A stretch of DNA of 64,000 nucleotides from Bacteroides finegoldii DSM 17565 (GCF_000156195.1 NZ_GG688319.1:268088-332087), one strand, 5' to 3'. Numbered from the stretch's first letter, positions 54,700-63,651 are shown. Numbers and translations are program-made. The notes: generated from the sequence alone by a model not told the origin.

Positions 54700-56081
54700 T
54701 TAGATTCCTCCTTTCCCTGCACTTTGTTCTTCTTCCACATCTCATTAAACGATTCTTTGGCAAATTCCGGCAACTCGCGTCCCTTTCCCCAATCATTGAA
54801 ATCATTGTATTTCATAAATCGTGGCAGGCTGTTTATCATCGGAGCCGCCCACAAAGCAGCATTGAACAATGCCGGACGCTCCATCAGGAACTTCATTCCA
54901 CCGGACATGATCTTCTTTCCCGTATTCGCCTTGCCCAGTCCGTCCAAATCCTGACGCCACTTATAAATCTGTTCGGCAAGATCCACTTTCACCGGACAGA
55001 CATCAGAGCAGGACATACACAGAGAGCAGGCAGAAAGATTATCATAATATTTCTCCGGATCATGGGCCATACCCAGATTGATCCCGATAGGACCGGGAAT
55101 AAAATAAGTATAAGAGTATCCACCGCTTCGACGATATACGGGACAAGTATTCATACACGCACCGCAACGAATACAATTCAGTGTCTTGATATGGTCGGTC
55201 TTGGACAGCAATGCACTCCGGCCATTGTCCACAATAATGATGTGATATTCACCTCCTTCGCGAGGGCGACGGTAATGGGAAGTGTAGGTTGTAACCGGTT
55301 GTCCGGTAGCCGAACGTGCCAGTAAACGGGTAAATACCCCCAACGCCTCCAGGTCCGGCACAATCTTTTCCATACCGAAAGCAGCAATATTCAACTTCGG
55401 ATATGAAGTTCCCATATCGGCATTTCCTTCATTGGTACACACCACGATATCACCGGTCGAAGCTACGGCAAAGTTAGCGCCAGTCATGGCAGCTTCAGCA
55501 TTCAGAAAAAGATGACGCAGGTTCTTACGGGCGGCATGAGTCAGATAAGTAGGATCAAAGTTACCTTTTTCCGTTCCCATCTCTTTCTCAAAAAGTTCAC
55601 CCACCTGTTCCCGTTTGATGTGGATGGCAGGCAACACGATATGACTCGGTTCGAGATGCATCAATTGCAGAATACGCTCGCCCAAATCGGACTCCACGAC
55701 ATCGATACCACGCTCCATCAGGAAAGGATTCAACCCACATTCCTCTGCGAGCATGGATTTACTTTTGATAAAATGATGCACATTATGTTCATTCAGTATC
55801 TCGTACACAATGGCACAATATTCATCAGCGTCTTTCGCCCAATGCACGATAGCGCCATTGGCGGTAGCATTCTTTTCAAACTCCAGCAGGAGCTCTTCGA
55901 GATGGCTGTTGGAATATAGTTTCAGTTCACAGGCCTTGTTGCGCAACTCTTCCCACTCGGGAACTTCCTTACTCATCTTATCCCTCTTGGCACGGACCAT
56001 CCAAAGGGTTTCGTTATGCCATGCTGCCATCTTGCTGTCCCGCAAGAACTTCTCGGCAGCCTTTGAATGTTTTGTACTCAT
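54696..56081 (-). CDS. lutB: LutB-like iron-sulfur LUD protein
   Basis: The 461-residue protein combines a LUD domain (ATNGAIVHWAKDADEYCAIV, GANFAVASTGDIVVCTNEGN) with two 4Fe-4S sites: CIRCGACMNTCPVYRRSGG and CSLCMSCSDVCPVKVDLA. It is the electron-transfer core of the lactate oxidase. It overlaps lutA by four bases. Confidence 0.9.
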   Translation of the reverse strand: MSTKHSKAAEKFLRDSKMAAWHNETLWMVRAKRDKMSKEVPEWEELRNKACELKLYSNSHLEELLLEFEKNATANGAIVHWAKDADEYCAIVYEILNEHNVHHFIKSKSMLAEECGLNPFLMERGIDVVESDLGERILQLMHLEPSHIVLPAIHIKREQVGELFEKEMGTEKGNFDPTYLTHAARKNLRHLFLNAEAAMTGANFAVASTGDIVVCTNEGNADMGTSYPKLNIAAFGMEKIVPDLEALGVFTRLLARSATGQPVTTYTSHYRRPREGGEYHIIIVDNGRSALLSKTDHIKTLNCIRCGACMNTCPVYRRSGGYSYTYFIPGPIGINLGMAHDPEKYYDNLSACSLCMSCSDVCPVKVDLAEQIYKWRQDLDGLGKANTGKKIMSGGMKFLMERPALFNAALWAAPMINSLPRFMKYNDFNDWGKGRELPEFAKESFNEMWKKNKVQGKEESK

Positions 56082-56818
56082 GATTGCGATGCTAGAATTT
56101 CTACAATATGGATAATCTGAATGGGCAGATGTTCCCGTTTGATAACGCCTTGCATATGCATTAGGCAGGAACTGTCCGCTCCGACAATATACTCGGCTCC
56201 GGTAGCCATGTGGTCTTTCACCTTATCGCGTCCCATACATACGGAAACAGCCTGCTCTTCTACGGCAAACATTCCGCCAAAACCGCAGCACTCGTCAATG
56301 TGGCTGGGTTCGAATACCTCGATTCCTTCTACCAGATTGAGCAAATCACGTAATTTATTGTAATAAGGGATATTTAATTCGCTGGGGGCGGAGTTGAACA
56401 ATTCACGCACACCGTGACAACTGTTGTGAATACTGACTTTGTGCGGAAAGCGTGCAGGCAGTTTCGTGGGTTTGATCACATCGTGGATGAAATCGCAAAG
56501 GTCATAAATCTTTCCCGCACTTTGACAGACATGACCTTCTTTCTCTAAAATACCCGGATGATTCTCTTTCACAAAAGCGACACAACTGGCGGAGGGACCG
56601 ACAATGTAGTCATATTGTTGAAACAAGTCATCAAAACGGAGTGCCAGCTTCATTGATTCATCTTCAAAACCGGCATTCGCCATCGGTTGTCCGCAACAAG
56701 TCTGATCTAACGGATAATCGACGTCTACTCCCAGACTTTTTAATAGCTTATACGATGCCACTCCCACATTGGGATATATAGCATTGATATAACAAGGAAT
56801 AAACAAACCTACTTTCAT
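56078..56818 (-). CDS. lutA: LutA-like (Fe-S)-binding protein, CCG domains
   Basis: A 246-residue protein with two CCG domains: DQTCCGQPMANAGF and HIDECCGFGGMFAVEEQAVS. These bind an iron-sulfur cluster and, as in heterodisulfide reductase and GlpC, handle electrons from the substrate dehydrogenase. It is the first gene of lutABC plus the kinase. No lutR-like regulator is adjacent. Confidence 0.88.
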   Translation of the reverse strand: MKVGLFIPCYINAIYPNVGVASYKLLKSLGVDVDYPLDQTCCGQPMANAGFEDESMKLALRFDDLFQQYDYIVGPSASCVAFVKENHPGILEKEGHVCQSAGKIYDLCDFIHDVIKPTKLPARFPHKVSIHNSCHGVRELFNSAPSELNIPYYNKLRDLLNLVEGIEVFEPSHIDECCGFGGMFAVEEQAVSVCMGRDKVKDHMATGAEYIVGADSSCLMHMQGVIKREHLPIQIIHIVEILASQS

Positions 56819-56968
56819 AATATATCATGTAATAATTAAGCTTCTTCCACTGCATTGTTTATCCAATTGAGCAGTATTATTACAACAAGGCCGGAGGAAA
56901 AAATGTTCGCCACCGCACATATACTTTTATGATATTGCAGAATCCCTTTTTTACACTATCTTTGCCGC

Positions 56969-57328
56969 ATGAAGACTCTATATATTGTTATAGGAACGAT
57001 TTCCCTGGCACTCGGCATTCTCGGCATTTTTCTGCCGCTATTGCCTACCACGCCTTTCCTGCTACTTACTGCAGCCCTTTATTTCAAAGGGTCGTTTCGT
57101 CTCTATAACTGGCTGCTCAATCATCGTTATTTTGGTCCTTATATCCGCAACTACCGTGAAAACAAAGCGATTCCTCTCCGCGCCAAGATAGTTTCCCTCG
57201 TACTAATGTGGGGAACCATGCTTTATTGTATTTTCTTCCTGATTCCCCTGATATGGGTAAAGGTTCTCTTGGGACTGATTGCCGCAGGAATCACTTATCA
57301 TATCCTTTCTTTCAAGACATTGAAATAA
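56969..57328 (+). CDS. YbaN/DUF454 family membrane protein
   Basis: The 119-residue inner-membrane protein has MKTLYIVIGTISLALGILGI, FLPLLPTTPFLLLTAALYF, and SLVLMWGTMLYCIFFLIPLI. These are typical of DUF454, which has no defined function. A TATCTTTG box at about 56957 lies 5 bases before the ATG, implying a near-leaderless message. Its last 31 bases overlap the convergent nucleosidase gene. Confidence 0.82.
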   Translation: MKTLYIVIGTISLALGILGIFLPLLPTTPFLLLTAALYFKGSFRLYNWLLNHRYFGPYIRNYRENKAIPLRAKIVSLVLMWGTMLYCIFFLIPLIWVKVLLGLIAAGITYHILSFKTLK

Positions 57329-57864
57329 TCAGATAGCCCCTGGCGTGCATCTGCAAGTTTATCTTCCCAATGTTTCACAGAATTCTGACCGATGATGTCT
57401 GTCACGTATTTCACGGAAATAAAAGGAATCTCTTTCGAACGGCAAACGAATGCCTGTGCATAAGCTTCCATATCTACAACGTCTCCATTTATATGGGTTA
57501 ATTCCGTCAGGAACCCGTCTCCGGTATTACAAATCCCGTTTTCCGTCCAATGCTTACAGAAACCTTTTTCTTCGAGCAGAGCCGATGAATCAATCTCGCA
57601 CTCCAATCCGAACTCTTTCATCTTCTGCATATCACGATCCACAAACTTACGGCAGACAAAAATATCTCCTACCTGATGATTGACTGTCCCGGCACTTCCC
57701 ATATTCAACACCAAATCCGGCTGTACCTGGCGAATTGCTTCTGCCAGATGAAAAGCCGATTTTACTTTTCCAATGCCTGTGCGCACATAATACGGTTCGA
57801 CATCAGGCCATTTTATCTCTACAAATTCGCCTTGAACGGCGTAGGTCACTAATATTTTCAACAT
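57298..57864 (-). CDS. Phosphorylase-superfamily nucleosidase
   Basis: The 188-residue protein has a purine-nucleoside-phosphorylase fold: YYVRTGIGKVKSAFHLAEAI, LVLNMGSAGTVNHQVGDIFV, and the catalytic Glu block VVDMEAYAQAFVCRSKEIPF. MTA/SAH nucleosidase or futalosine hydrolase are both possible. It is shorter than the usual 230 residues but complete in its core motifs. Confidence 0.78.
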   Translation of the reverse strand: MLKILVTYAVQGEFVEIKWPDVEPYYVRTGIGKVKSAFHLAEAIRQVQPDLVLNMGSAGTVNHQVGDIFVCRKFVDRDMQKMKEFGLECEIDSSALLEEKGFCKHWTENGICNTGDGFLTELTHINGDVVDMEAYAQAFVCRSKEIPFISVKYVTDIIGQNSVKHWEDKLADARQGLSDYFNVLKERI

Positions 57865-58006
57865 ATATTCTTTAATTCATTCCATTACTCACTATATATA
57901 GACAAAGATATGAAAATCACACTAGATACACAAGTAGATAAAATATTATCTATTTTACATATAATATAATAATGAATAATAGTAACCTACATAATAAGAA
58001 AAGTCC

Positions 58007-58201
58007 TATCTTTGTACCGTCGCAACCGACAAGATGTTTTTACCGACTCATAAGGAAGATTTAATAAATTCTACTGAACAGATTAATAACTTCCCCTTAT
58101 CTTTTAGCAAAATCATCCGCACGAATTAATCTGTTGCACTTGAGCAACCATCCAGCCGCACTTGTGCAACTCTCCAGCTACACTTGTCCTACTCGGAAGT
58201 T
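58007..58201 (+). promoter_or_regulatory. HU-like gene leader with 22-bp tandem repeats
   Basis: TATCTTTG at 58007-58014 is a -7 box. The message would have about 220 leader bases before the GTG at 58244. Two clear 22-bp units starting GCACTTGAGCAACC (58136) and GCACTTGTGCAACT (58158) are followed by a weaker third at 58180. Each unit contains a small palindrome of the form GCACTTGTGC, which could be a protein site or RNA hairpin. The rest of 57865-58006 has no gene. Confidence 0.55.
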
Positions 58202-58243
58202 ACTCAACTGCAAACAAGTAGTAACCATAAAAAACGATCACTC

Positions 58244-58657
58244 GTGAGCATACTTTATAAATCAACCCGTTTTGCAGATACCTTTACGGGTAACAAAGAA
58301 ACGAACGTACGCGTACAACTCCTGTCATGGGATACATTGGACACCAAAGCCTTCGTTGAGTACCTGGCGGACAAGAACAATCTATCGAAAGGGGATGCCT
58401 ACAAAAATCTTACTATGGTATTGGAAGGTATAGAAGCTGTTCTGAAAAACGGAAACATCCTCAATCTGGACGACTTCGGCAGTTTCTCACTGAACGGCAG
58501 TTTCTGCAAGGACAAACAACCCGGCGAAAATCATCGGGCGGAATCCATAGAAATAAAGAATGTTGTATTCAAAGCTGAAAAACAACTGAAGAAACGTATA
58601 GCAACGGCCGGATTTGAAAAGTACAATCCCGAAAGACACAACAAACGCAAATACTAG
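58244..58657 (+). CDS. HU/IHF-family DNA-binding protein
   Basis: The GTG at 58244 (SILYKSTRFADTFTGNKETN) gives the normal 137 residues for this Bacteroidetes HU branch; upstream codons back to a TTG at 58184 lie in the repeat array and are unlike the family. HU features are LDTKAFVEYLADKNNLSKGD, LEGIEAVLKNGNILNLDDFG and SFSLNGSFC. The basic tail (NPERHNKRKY) is longer than in plain HU. The gene precedes the helicase-like gene by 6 bases and presumably acts with it. Confidence 0.8.
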   Translation: MSILYKSTRFADTFTGNKETNVRVQLLSWDTLDTKAFVEYLADKNNLSKGDAYKNLTMVLEGIEAVLKNGNILNLDDFGSFSLNGSFCKDKQPGENHRAESIEIKNVVFKAEKQLKKRIATAGFEKYNPERHNKRKY

Positions 58658-58663
58658 AACAAA

Positions 58664-60463
58664 ATGGAATACACCAGAACTTACTCCATCCGGAAAGGCG
58701 AATACTTTGCGGATGCGTTGAAGCGTGCCGGGAAAGAATTTATACCGACAAATTGTATCATCAACAAGCTACTGCCCGGACTGGGTGCTACGCATTGCGA
58801 ACTGATAGCTCCACGAAAATCAATCATTATCGAGCCTAATGTGCCTGTCATCGAATCAAAAGCTAAAAAACATAAGAATGCATTAGCCGTCTACAAAGGA
58901 GTGACTGTCCGGAAAATTATAGATTTCCTGGAAGATAACCACGACAGGCATTACAAACTGCTGACTACTCCCGAAGGTTTCGCCAAGATAAAAGAGGCGA
59001 TGCAAACGGTGGGCATAGATATATACGAGGAATGTTTCATTTTATTCGACGAATGTGAGAAATTAGTGCAGGACGTACACTACCGTGACTCTATCCGTGA
59101 ACCGATGAACGATTTTTTCCTCTTTCAAAATAAGGCGCTGATTTCCGCAACTCCCATTATTCCCGAAAAAGACAATCGTTTCGATGGCTTCGCACGGGTA
59201 CTAATCCAACCGGACTATGCATACCGGCAGAAATTAAAACTAATTACTACAAATAATGTGCTGGAGACACTGCAGGAAGTAATCGAAGCCAAACGAGGAA
59301 CAGTCTGCATTTTCTGCAACAGCATTGACTCGATAGACAGTTTCTACCGTCTGATTCCGGAACTGAGCAACGCCTGTACCTTTTGCAGTGAAGACGGGCA
59401 ATATAAACTTTGGAAAGGCAACCGCCGGAAAAAGTCAATGATGATTACCGAACTGGAACGTTACAACTTCTTCACCTCAAGGTTTTACTCGGCTGTAGAT
59501 ATCATCTCTCCCAACCCTCCGCACGTGATTTTCATTAGCGATTTGTTTGGTGCTACCCAATCGGTTATCGATCCTGCTACCGAAGCGATTCAGATTATCG
59601 GTCGGTTTCGTGGCGGAGTAAATAGCGTGACACATATTGCTTCCATCCGTCCGGATCTGGAATGTATGTCATCCACAGAAATCGACGACTGGATTCATGG
59701 CGCTTCCACCGTCTACAACAATTGGAAATTCCAACTGGCACGTACCTCTAATATTGGCGAACGGACTCTATTGCAGGAAGCGATCGGAGAAAATTCATAC
59801 CTCCCCTATCTGGACGACAAAGGCAAACCGGATCCGTTCCTGATTGCCAACTTTTACGAAAAGGAACAGGTGAAACGACTATACACTTCTACTGACCTGC
59901 TTTGCGATGCCTATCGGCAGACCGATTATTTTGTTTTCTCTCATGAAGAGCGTCTAATGCCTGTTTCCGACAATGAACGCATGGCGATACAACACCGGCT
60001 AGCAAAGAAAAAAAGGGCGGAACTTATCGTCCGCAAACTGGAAGAGATGGAGAAGATGAGCAGGACAACTGACAAAAAGTTACAAAAACGCTACCAGCGT
60101 ATGCTAGGCAACCTGATTACTTCGACTGCCGACAGATACATATACGATTGTTTCTGCTGTTTCGGAGCGGATTTTATCCGCCAATCCGATTATAACGAGA
60201 ATAAGTTGCGCACGGCATTGAACGCAAGCAGCGAACACACCATCAAGAAATCGGCACAAATGCGTATATCTATCCAACGAACTTTCCCCATAGGCTCCGA
60301 ACTTTCCGTTCAGGAAGCGAAAAGTATGCTGAAGCAAGTATATAAAAAAATGGGACTGAACACGGGAAGAGGTATCACGACAAAGGAGTTGGAACAATAT
60401 GCGGAGATAGAAAATAACCGAAATCGCACAGAAAGAACAATTAAAATACTGAAATTCAAATAA
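58664..60463 (+). CDS. SF2 helicase-like protein with degenerate Walker A
   Basis: The 599-residue protein has motifs of a two-domain superfamily-2 helicase: LPGLGAT at residues 37-43 in the Walker A place, FDECEK at 128-133 (DExx box), SATPI at 161-165 (motif III), CIFCNS near 216 and QIIGRFRGG at 310-318 (motif VI). The Walker A Lys is Ala (GxGAT), so normal ATP hydrolysis is doubtful. The C-terminal 280 residues are basic and helical without known domains. It resembles origin-binding or primase-linked helicases of mobile elements, but no integrase, relaxase or replication gene is near. Its pairing with HU is the main clue. Confidence 0.7.
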   Translation: MEYTRTYSIRKGEYFADALKRAGKEFIPTNCIINKLLPGLGATHCELIAPRKSIIIEPNVPVIESKAKKHKNALAVYKGVTVRKIIDFLEDNHDRHYKLLTTPEGFAKIKEAMQTVGIDIYEECFILFDECEKLVQDVHYRDSIREPMNDFFLFQNKALISATPIIPEKDNRFDGFARVLIQPDYAYRQKLKLITTNNVLETLQEVIEAKRGTVCIFCNSIDSIDSFYRLIPELSNACTFCSEDGQYKLWKGNRRKKSMMITELERYNFFTSRFYSAVDIISPNPPHVIFISDLFGATQSVIDPATEAIQIIGRFRGGVNSVTHIASIRPDLECMSSTEIDDWIHGASTVYNNWKFQLARTSNIGERTLLQEAIGENSYLPYLDDKGKPDPFLIANFYEKEQVKRLYTSTDLLCDAYRQTDYFVFSHEERLMPVSDNERMAIQHRLAKKKRAELIVRKLEEMEKMSRTTDKKLQKRYQRMLGNLITSTADRYIYDCFCCFGADFIRQSDYNENKLRTALNASSEHTIKKSAQMRISIQRTFPIGSELSVQEAKSMLKQVYKKMGLNTGRGITTKELEQYAEIENNRNRTERTIKILKFK

Positions 60464-60576
60464 TTGACTATAAAGTGCAACTTTTCTAGCGGAAAAAATC
60501 TGATTCTCTTATAGTTTTTTGTAAACTTCGCTTATTTGGGGGCTATTTTAGGTACTAATTAATTGATTAGCAGCGA

Positions 60577-60632
60577 TGTGACATTTTTGTTTTTCCCCGT
60601 ATAATACTTAAAATAAAAACAAAAATGTCACA
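60577..60632. repeat. Perfect 18-bp inverted repeat
   Basis: TGTGACATTTTTGTTTTT (60577-60594) and AAAAACAAAAATGTCACA (60615-60632) are perfect inverted copies with a 20-base spacer. The arms contain the sequence TGTGACA, and the stretch lies after the helicase-like gene. It could be a terminator, an operator, or a target of the HU/helicase pair. The rest of 60464-60777 carries only the next promoter. Confidence 0.65.
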
Positions 60633-60727
60633 CCGAACTACCACACATTCAAAGTCTATATCTTTCACACCCTAACGCTGAAATACAACTAATTTGAGCT
60701 AAAAAGAACATTTTATCCCGAAAAGTT

Positions 60728-60757
60728 TTTGTAATATCAGAGTTAATCGTATTTTTG
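60728..60757 (+). promoter_or_regulatory. Promoter of the zapA operon
   Basis: TTTG (60728-60731), an 18-base spacer and TATTTTTG (60750-60757) lie 21 bases before the ATG at 60778. Confidence 0.65.
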
Positions 60758-60777
60758 TGTACAATTTTGGTGTAGTA

Positions 60778-61071
60778 ATGACAGAAGAAGAAAAAAAGTT
60801 ATTGAATACCTTTGAAACGCGGCTACGGCATTTGCTCTATTTGCATGATGAGTTAAAGCGTGAAAATGTCGAGTTGAAAAAGCTTCTTGATTTCGAAAAA
60901 CTGAAAAATGAGAAGATACAGGCTCAATACGATGAATTGGAAGTCAACTATACGAACCTAAAAACAGCTACGGCAATCAGCCTTAACGGCAGCGACGTAA
61001 AAGAGACGAAGCTGCGATTGTCAAAATTAGTGCGTGAAGTCGATAAATGCATCGCTTTGTTGAATGAATAA
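60778..61071 (+). CDS. Small coiled-coil protein upstream of zapA
   Basis: The ATG at 60778 gives 97 residues: MTEEEKKLLNTFETRLRHLL, then a heptad pattern to NYTNLKTATAISLNG and a C-terminal helix LRLSKLVREVDKCIALLNE. The coiled coil and the ZapA neighbour 17 bases downstream suggest a cell-division role, as in other Bacteroidetes where this pair is conserved. Confidence 0.7.
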   Translation: MTEEEKKLLNTFETRLRHLLYLHDELKRENVELKKLLDFEKLKNEKIQAQYDELEVNYTNLKTATAISLNGSDVKETKLRLSKLVREVDKCIALLNE

Positions 61072-61085
61072 GAAAGAAAGGATGT

Positions 61086-61385
61086 ATGAGCGATAATATA
61101 ATAAGAATAAACCTGCATATGGCAGATGCGTGTTATCCGGTATTTATCAATCCAGAGAATGAGGAGATAGTACGGGCGGCCGCCAAGCAGGTTAATACCA
61201 TACTTGGTGAGTACCGGGAAAAATGGGGGCATCTGAATTTGGAACCGGAAAAAATTATAGTTATGGTAGCCTATCAGTTCTCATTAGAGAAACTGCAATT
61301 GTTGCAACGTAATGATACCGCTCCCTATACGGAAAAGGTAAAAGAACTGACTGAATTGCTGGAGGATTATTTCAAGAAAGAATAA
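61086..61385 (+). CDS. zapA: Cell division protein ZapA
   Basis: A 99-residue ZapA-like protein: MSDNIIRINLHMADACYPVF, EIVRAAAKQVNTILGEYREK and a C-terminal helix. ZapA binds FtsZ filaments and stabilises the Z ring. It follows the coiled-coil gene in one operon. Confidence 0.82.
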   Translation: MSDNIIRINLHMADACYPVFINPENEEIVRAAAKQVNTILGEYREKWGHLNLEPEKIIVMVAYQFSLEKLQLLQRNDTAPYTEKVKELTELLEDYFKKE

Positions 61386-61421
61386 ATTTTATCCGGTTAT
61401 TCGCTGATAAGAGAAAACAAC

Positions 61422-61480
61422 CACGCACTGCACAATATCCGAGCAAGAACTTGCTTAGATATTTGGTGGTGCGTTTTTAT
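61422..61480 (+). terminator. Long hairpin between zapA and rny
   Basis: CGCAC/GTGCG, AATATC/GATATT and an inner GAGCAAG/CTTGCTT stack into one long stem-loop (61424-61473) followed by TTTTT. It most likely ends the zapA message; it could also be a small RNA, since the zapA neighbourhood hosts 6S RNA in enterobacteria. Confidence 0.55.
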
Positions 61481-61504
61481 TTATATACTTAAATTAAATG
61501 TAGA

Positions 61505-63040
61505 ATGATAGTAATAATAGCAACAGCAATTGCTTGCTTCATCGTAGGTGGAGTACTCTCGTACATACTGTTCAGGTATGCTTTAAAGTCCAAATACGAC
61601 AATGTCCTGAAAGAAGCAGAGACGGAAGCGGAAGTAATTAAGAAGAACAAGCTACTGGAAGTGAAGGAGAAATTCCTGAACAAGAAAGCAGATCTAGAAA
61701 AAGAGGTAGCACTCAGAAATCAAAAGATTCAGCAAGCGGAAAACAAGCTGAAACAACGCGAAATGGTACTCGGACAGCGCCAGGAAGAAATTCAACGCAA
61801 GAAGATGGAAGCCGAAGCTGTCAAAGAGAATCTGGAAGCGCAACTTGTCATTGTAGACAAGAAAAAAGAAGAGCTTGACAAACTGCAACAGCAGGAAATC
61901 GAGAAGTTGGAAGCAATCTCCGGATTGTCCGCCGAAGAGGCAAAAGAACGCCTGGTGGAATCATTGAAAGAGGAAGCTAAAACACAAGCCCAGTCCTATA
62001 TCAACGACATCATGGATGATGCGAAACTGACTGCTAACAAGGAAGCGAAACGTATTGTAGTACAGTCTATCCAACGGGTAGCTACAGAAACGGCTATTGA
62101 GAATTCCGTTACAGTATTCCATATCGAGTCGGATGAAATCAAAGGACGTATTATCGGACGTGAAGGTCGCAATATCCGTGCATTGGAAGCTGCTACCGGT
62201 GTTGAAATCGTTGTTGACGATACTCCGGAAGCGATTGTTCTTTCTGCTTTCGACCCAGTTCGCCGTGAAGTAGCCCGTCTGGCTCTCCATCAGTTGGTAA
62301 CCGACGGACGTATCCACCCTGCCCGTATCGAAGAGGTAGTGGCGAAAGTACGCAAACAAGTGGAAGAAGAAATTATCGAAACCGGTAAACGTACAACAAT
62401 CGACTTAGGTATTCACGGTCTGCATCCTGAATTAATCCGTATTATAGGTAAGATGAAATATCGTTCTTCATACGGTCAGAACCTTTTGCAACACGCACGC
62501 GAAACTGCCAATCTTTGTGCAGTGATGGCTTCGGAACTGGGATTGAACCCGAAGAAAGCTAAACGCGCAGGTTTGTTGCACGATATAGGTAAAGTGCCCG
62601 ACGAAGAGCCAGAATTGCCGCACGCATTGCTAGGTATGAAGCTTGCGGAAAAGTATAAGGAGAAACCGGATATATGCAATGCTATCGGTGCCCACCATGA
62701 CGAAACGGAAATGACCAGTTTACTCGCTCCTATCGTACAGGTTTGTGACGCCATCTCAGGTGCACGTCCGGGTGCTCGCCGTGAAATCGTAGAGGCGTAT
62801 ATCAAACGTCTGAACGATCTTGAACAGTTAGCTATGTCTTATCCGGGTGTGACAAAGACATATGCTATTCAGGCCGGTCGTGAACTTCGCGTTATCGTAG
62901 GTGCGGATAAGATTGACGACAAACAGACTGAAAACCTGTCTGGTGAAATCGCCAAGAAGATTCAGGATGAAATGACTTATCCGGGACAAGTGAAGATCAC
63001 CGTTATTCGTGAGACACGTGCGGTTAGCTTCGCTAAATAA
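61505..63040 (+). CDS. rny: Ribonuclease Y
   Basis: The 511-residue endoribonuclease starts with one membrane helix ([20 protein letters not shown]), then a long coiled coil (about 30-140). The KH domain has [15 protein letters not shown], and the HD domain has [14 protein letters not shown] with further metal-binding residues. The end [14 protein letters not shown] is typical. It starts mRNA decay at the membrane and is intact and of normal length. Confidence 0.95.
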   Translation: MIVIIATAIACFIVGGVLSYILFRYALKSKYDNVLKEAETEAEVIKKNKLLEVKEKFLNKKADLEKEVALRNQKIQQAENKLKQREMVLGQRQEEIQRKKMEAEAVKENLEAQLVIVDKKKEELDKLQQQEIEKLEAISGLSAEEAKERLVESLKEEAKTQAQSYINDIMDDAKLTANKEAKRIVVQSIQRVATETAIENSVTVFHIESDEIKGRIIGREGRNIRALEAATGVEIVVDDTPEAIVLSAFDPVRREVARLALHQLVTDGRIHPARIEEVVAKVRKQVEEEIIETGKRTTIDLGIHGLHPELIRIIGKMKYRSSYGQNLLQHARETANLCAVMASELGLNPKKAKRAGLLHDIGKVPDEEPELPHALLGMKLAEKYKEKPDICNAIGAHHDETEMTSLLAPIVQVCDAISGARPGARREIVEAYIKRLNDLEQLAMSYPGVTKTYAIQAGRELRVIVGADKIDDKQTENLSGEIAKKIQDEMTYPGQVKITVIRETRAVSFAK

Positions 63041-63058
63041 AAAAAACAGAGAATAATT

Positions 63059-63151
63059 TCACCACAGATTACACAGATTCTCACAGATTATTTTCATTAA
63101 AAAACAATAGTTTAATGATTAATCTGTGAGAATCTGTGTAATTTGTGGTGA
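63059..63151. repeat. 32-bp inverted repeat of the CACAGATTACACAGATT type
   Basis: The arms at 63059-63090 and 63120-63151 are inverted with two mismatches and contain CACAGATTACACAGATT. The motif is a common dispersed intergenic repeat in Bacteroides genomes as I recall, often close to gene ends. It follows rny and can form a strong hairpin. Weaker fragments occur near 39867 and 47834. Confidence 0.65.
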
Positions 63152-63167
63152 GTAGTCTTATTAAACT

Positions 63168-63387
63168 ATGAAAGAGTATCAATTCGAGGTCTGTGCCAAT
63201 TCCGTAGAAAGTTGCCTGGCAGCTCAGACAGGAGGTGCCAATCGGGTAGAACTATGTGCAGGTATTCCGGAAGGCTATGGGCGGAACCGTAAATATTGAC
63301 GAATACGAACGAAACGTAACTACCGTCCGGAGAATAATGACTACAATCCACGAATGTTCTTCATCAGTTGCTCGCCAAGACCGATAG
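63168..63387 (+). pseudogene. cutC: CutC copper homeostasis protein remnant, internally deleted
   Basis: The N-terminus [20 protein letters not shown] continues [16 protein letters not shown], typical of CutC. Then the frame changes and the C-terminal [20 protein letters not shown] follows (ATG-frame from 63277, stop 63385). Roughly 150 residues are missing. Both ends of the original gene survive, but no functional product is possible. CutC proteins are linked to copper tolerance. Confidence 0.7.
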
Positions 63388-63520
63388 TATACCCTTGCGA
63401 GACAAAGACTACCCGATTGAATGTGTCGGCAATAATGAATACGGAATAACTCTCTGTAAATAAATGTAATGCATTTGTAATATCCACCGTGTTCGGACCT
63501 CTTATAAAAAGTTTTTTTAA
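63341..63520 (-). pseudogene. C-terminal remnant of an unidentified minus-strand gene
   Basis: A minus-strand frame reads RGPNTVDITNALHLF, then SVFIIADTFNRVVFVSQGYT and GEQLMKNIRGL with TAG at 63341. The strands resemble the C-terminal sheet of a thioredoxin- or transglutaminase-like protein, but no family is certain. There is no start within the window; upstream on its strand a promoter-like AT-rich region takes over. It overlaps the cutC remnant by 47 bases. Beyond it, 63521-63651 holds only a TACCTTTG box near 63573. Confidence 0.45.
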
Positions 63521-63651
63521 AGGATAAAGAAGATTTTTATGTTTTACAGCATATAATCCAAAAACATTTCGTACCTTTGCAGTGTTAATAAAGAAAACAA
63601 GATGTAAAACCGCTCTTCAAAACGTGGAGGGCAAAAAAGAGGAAACAAATT

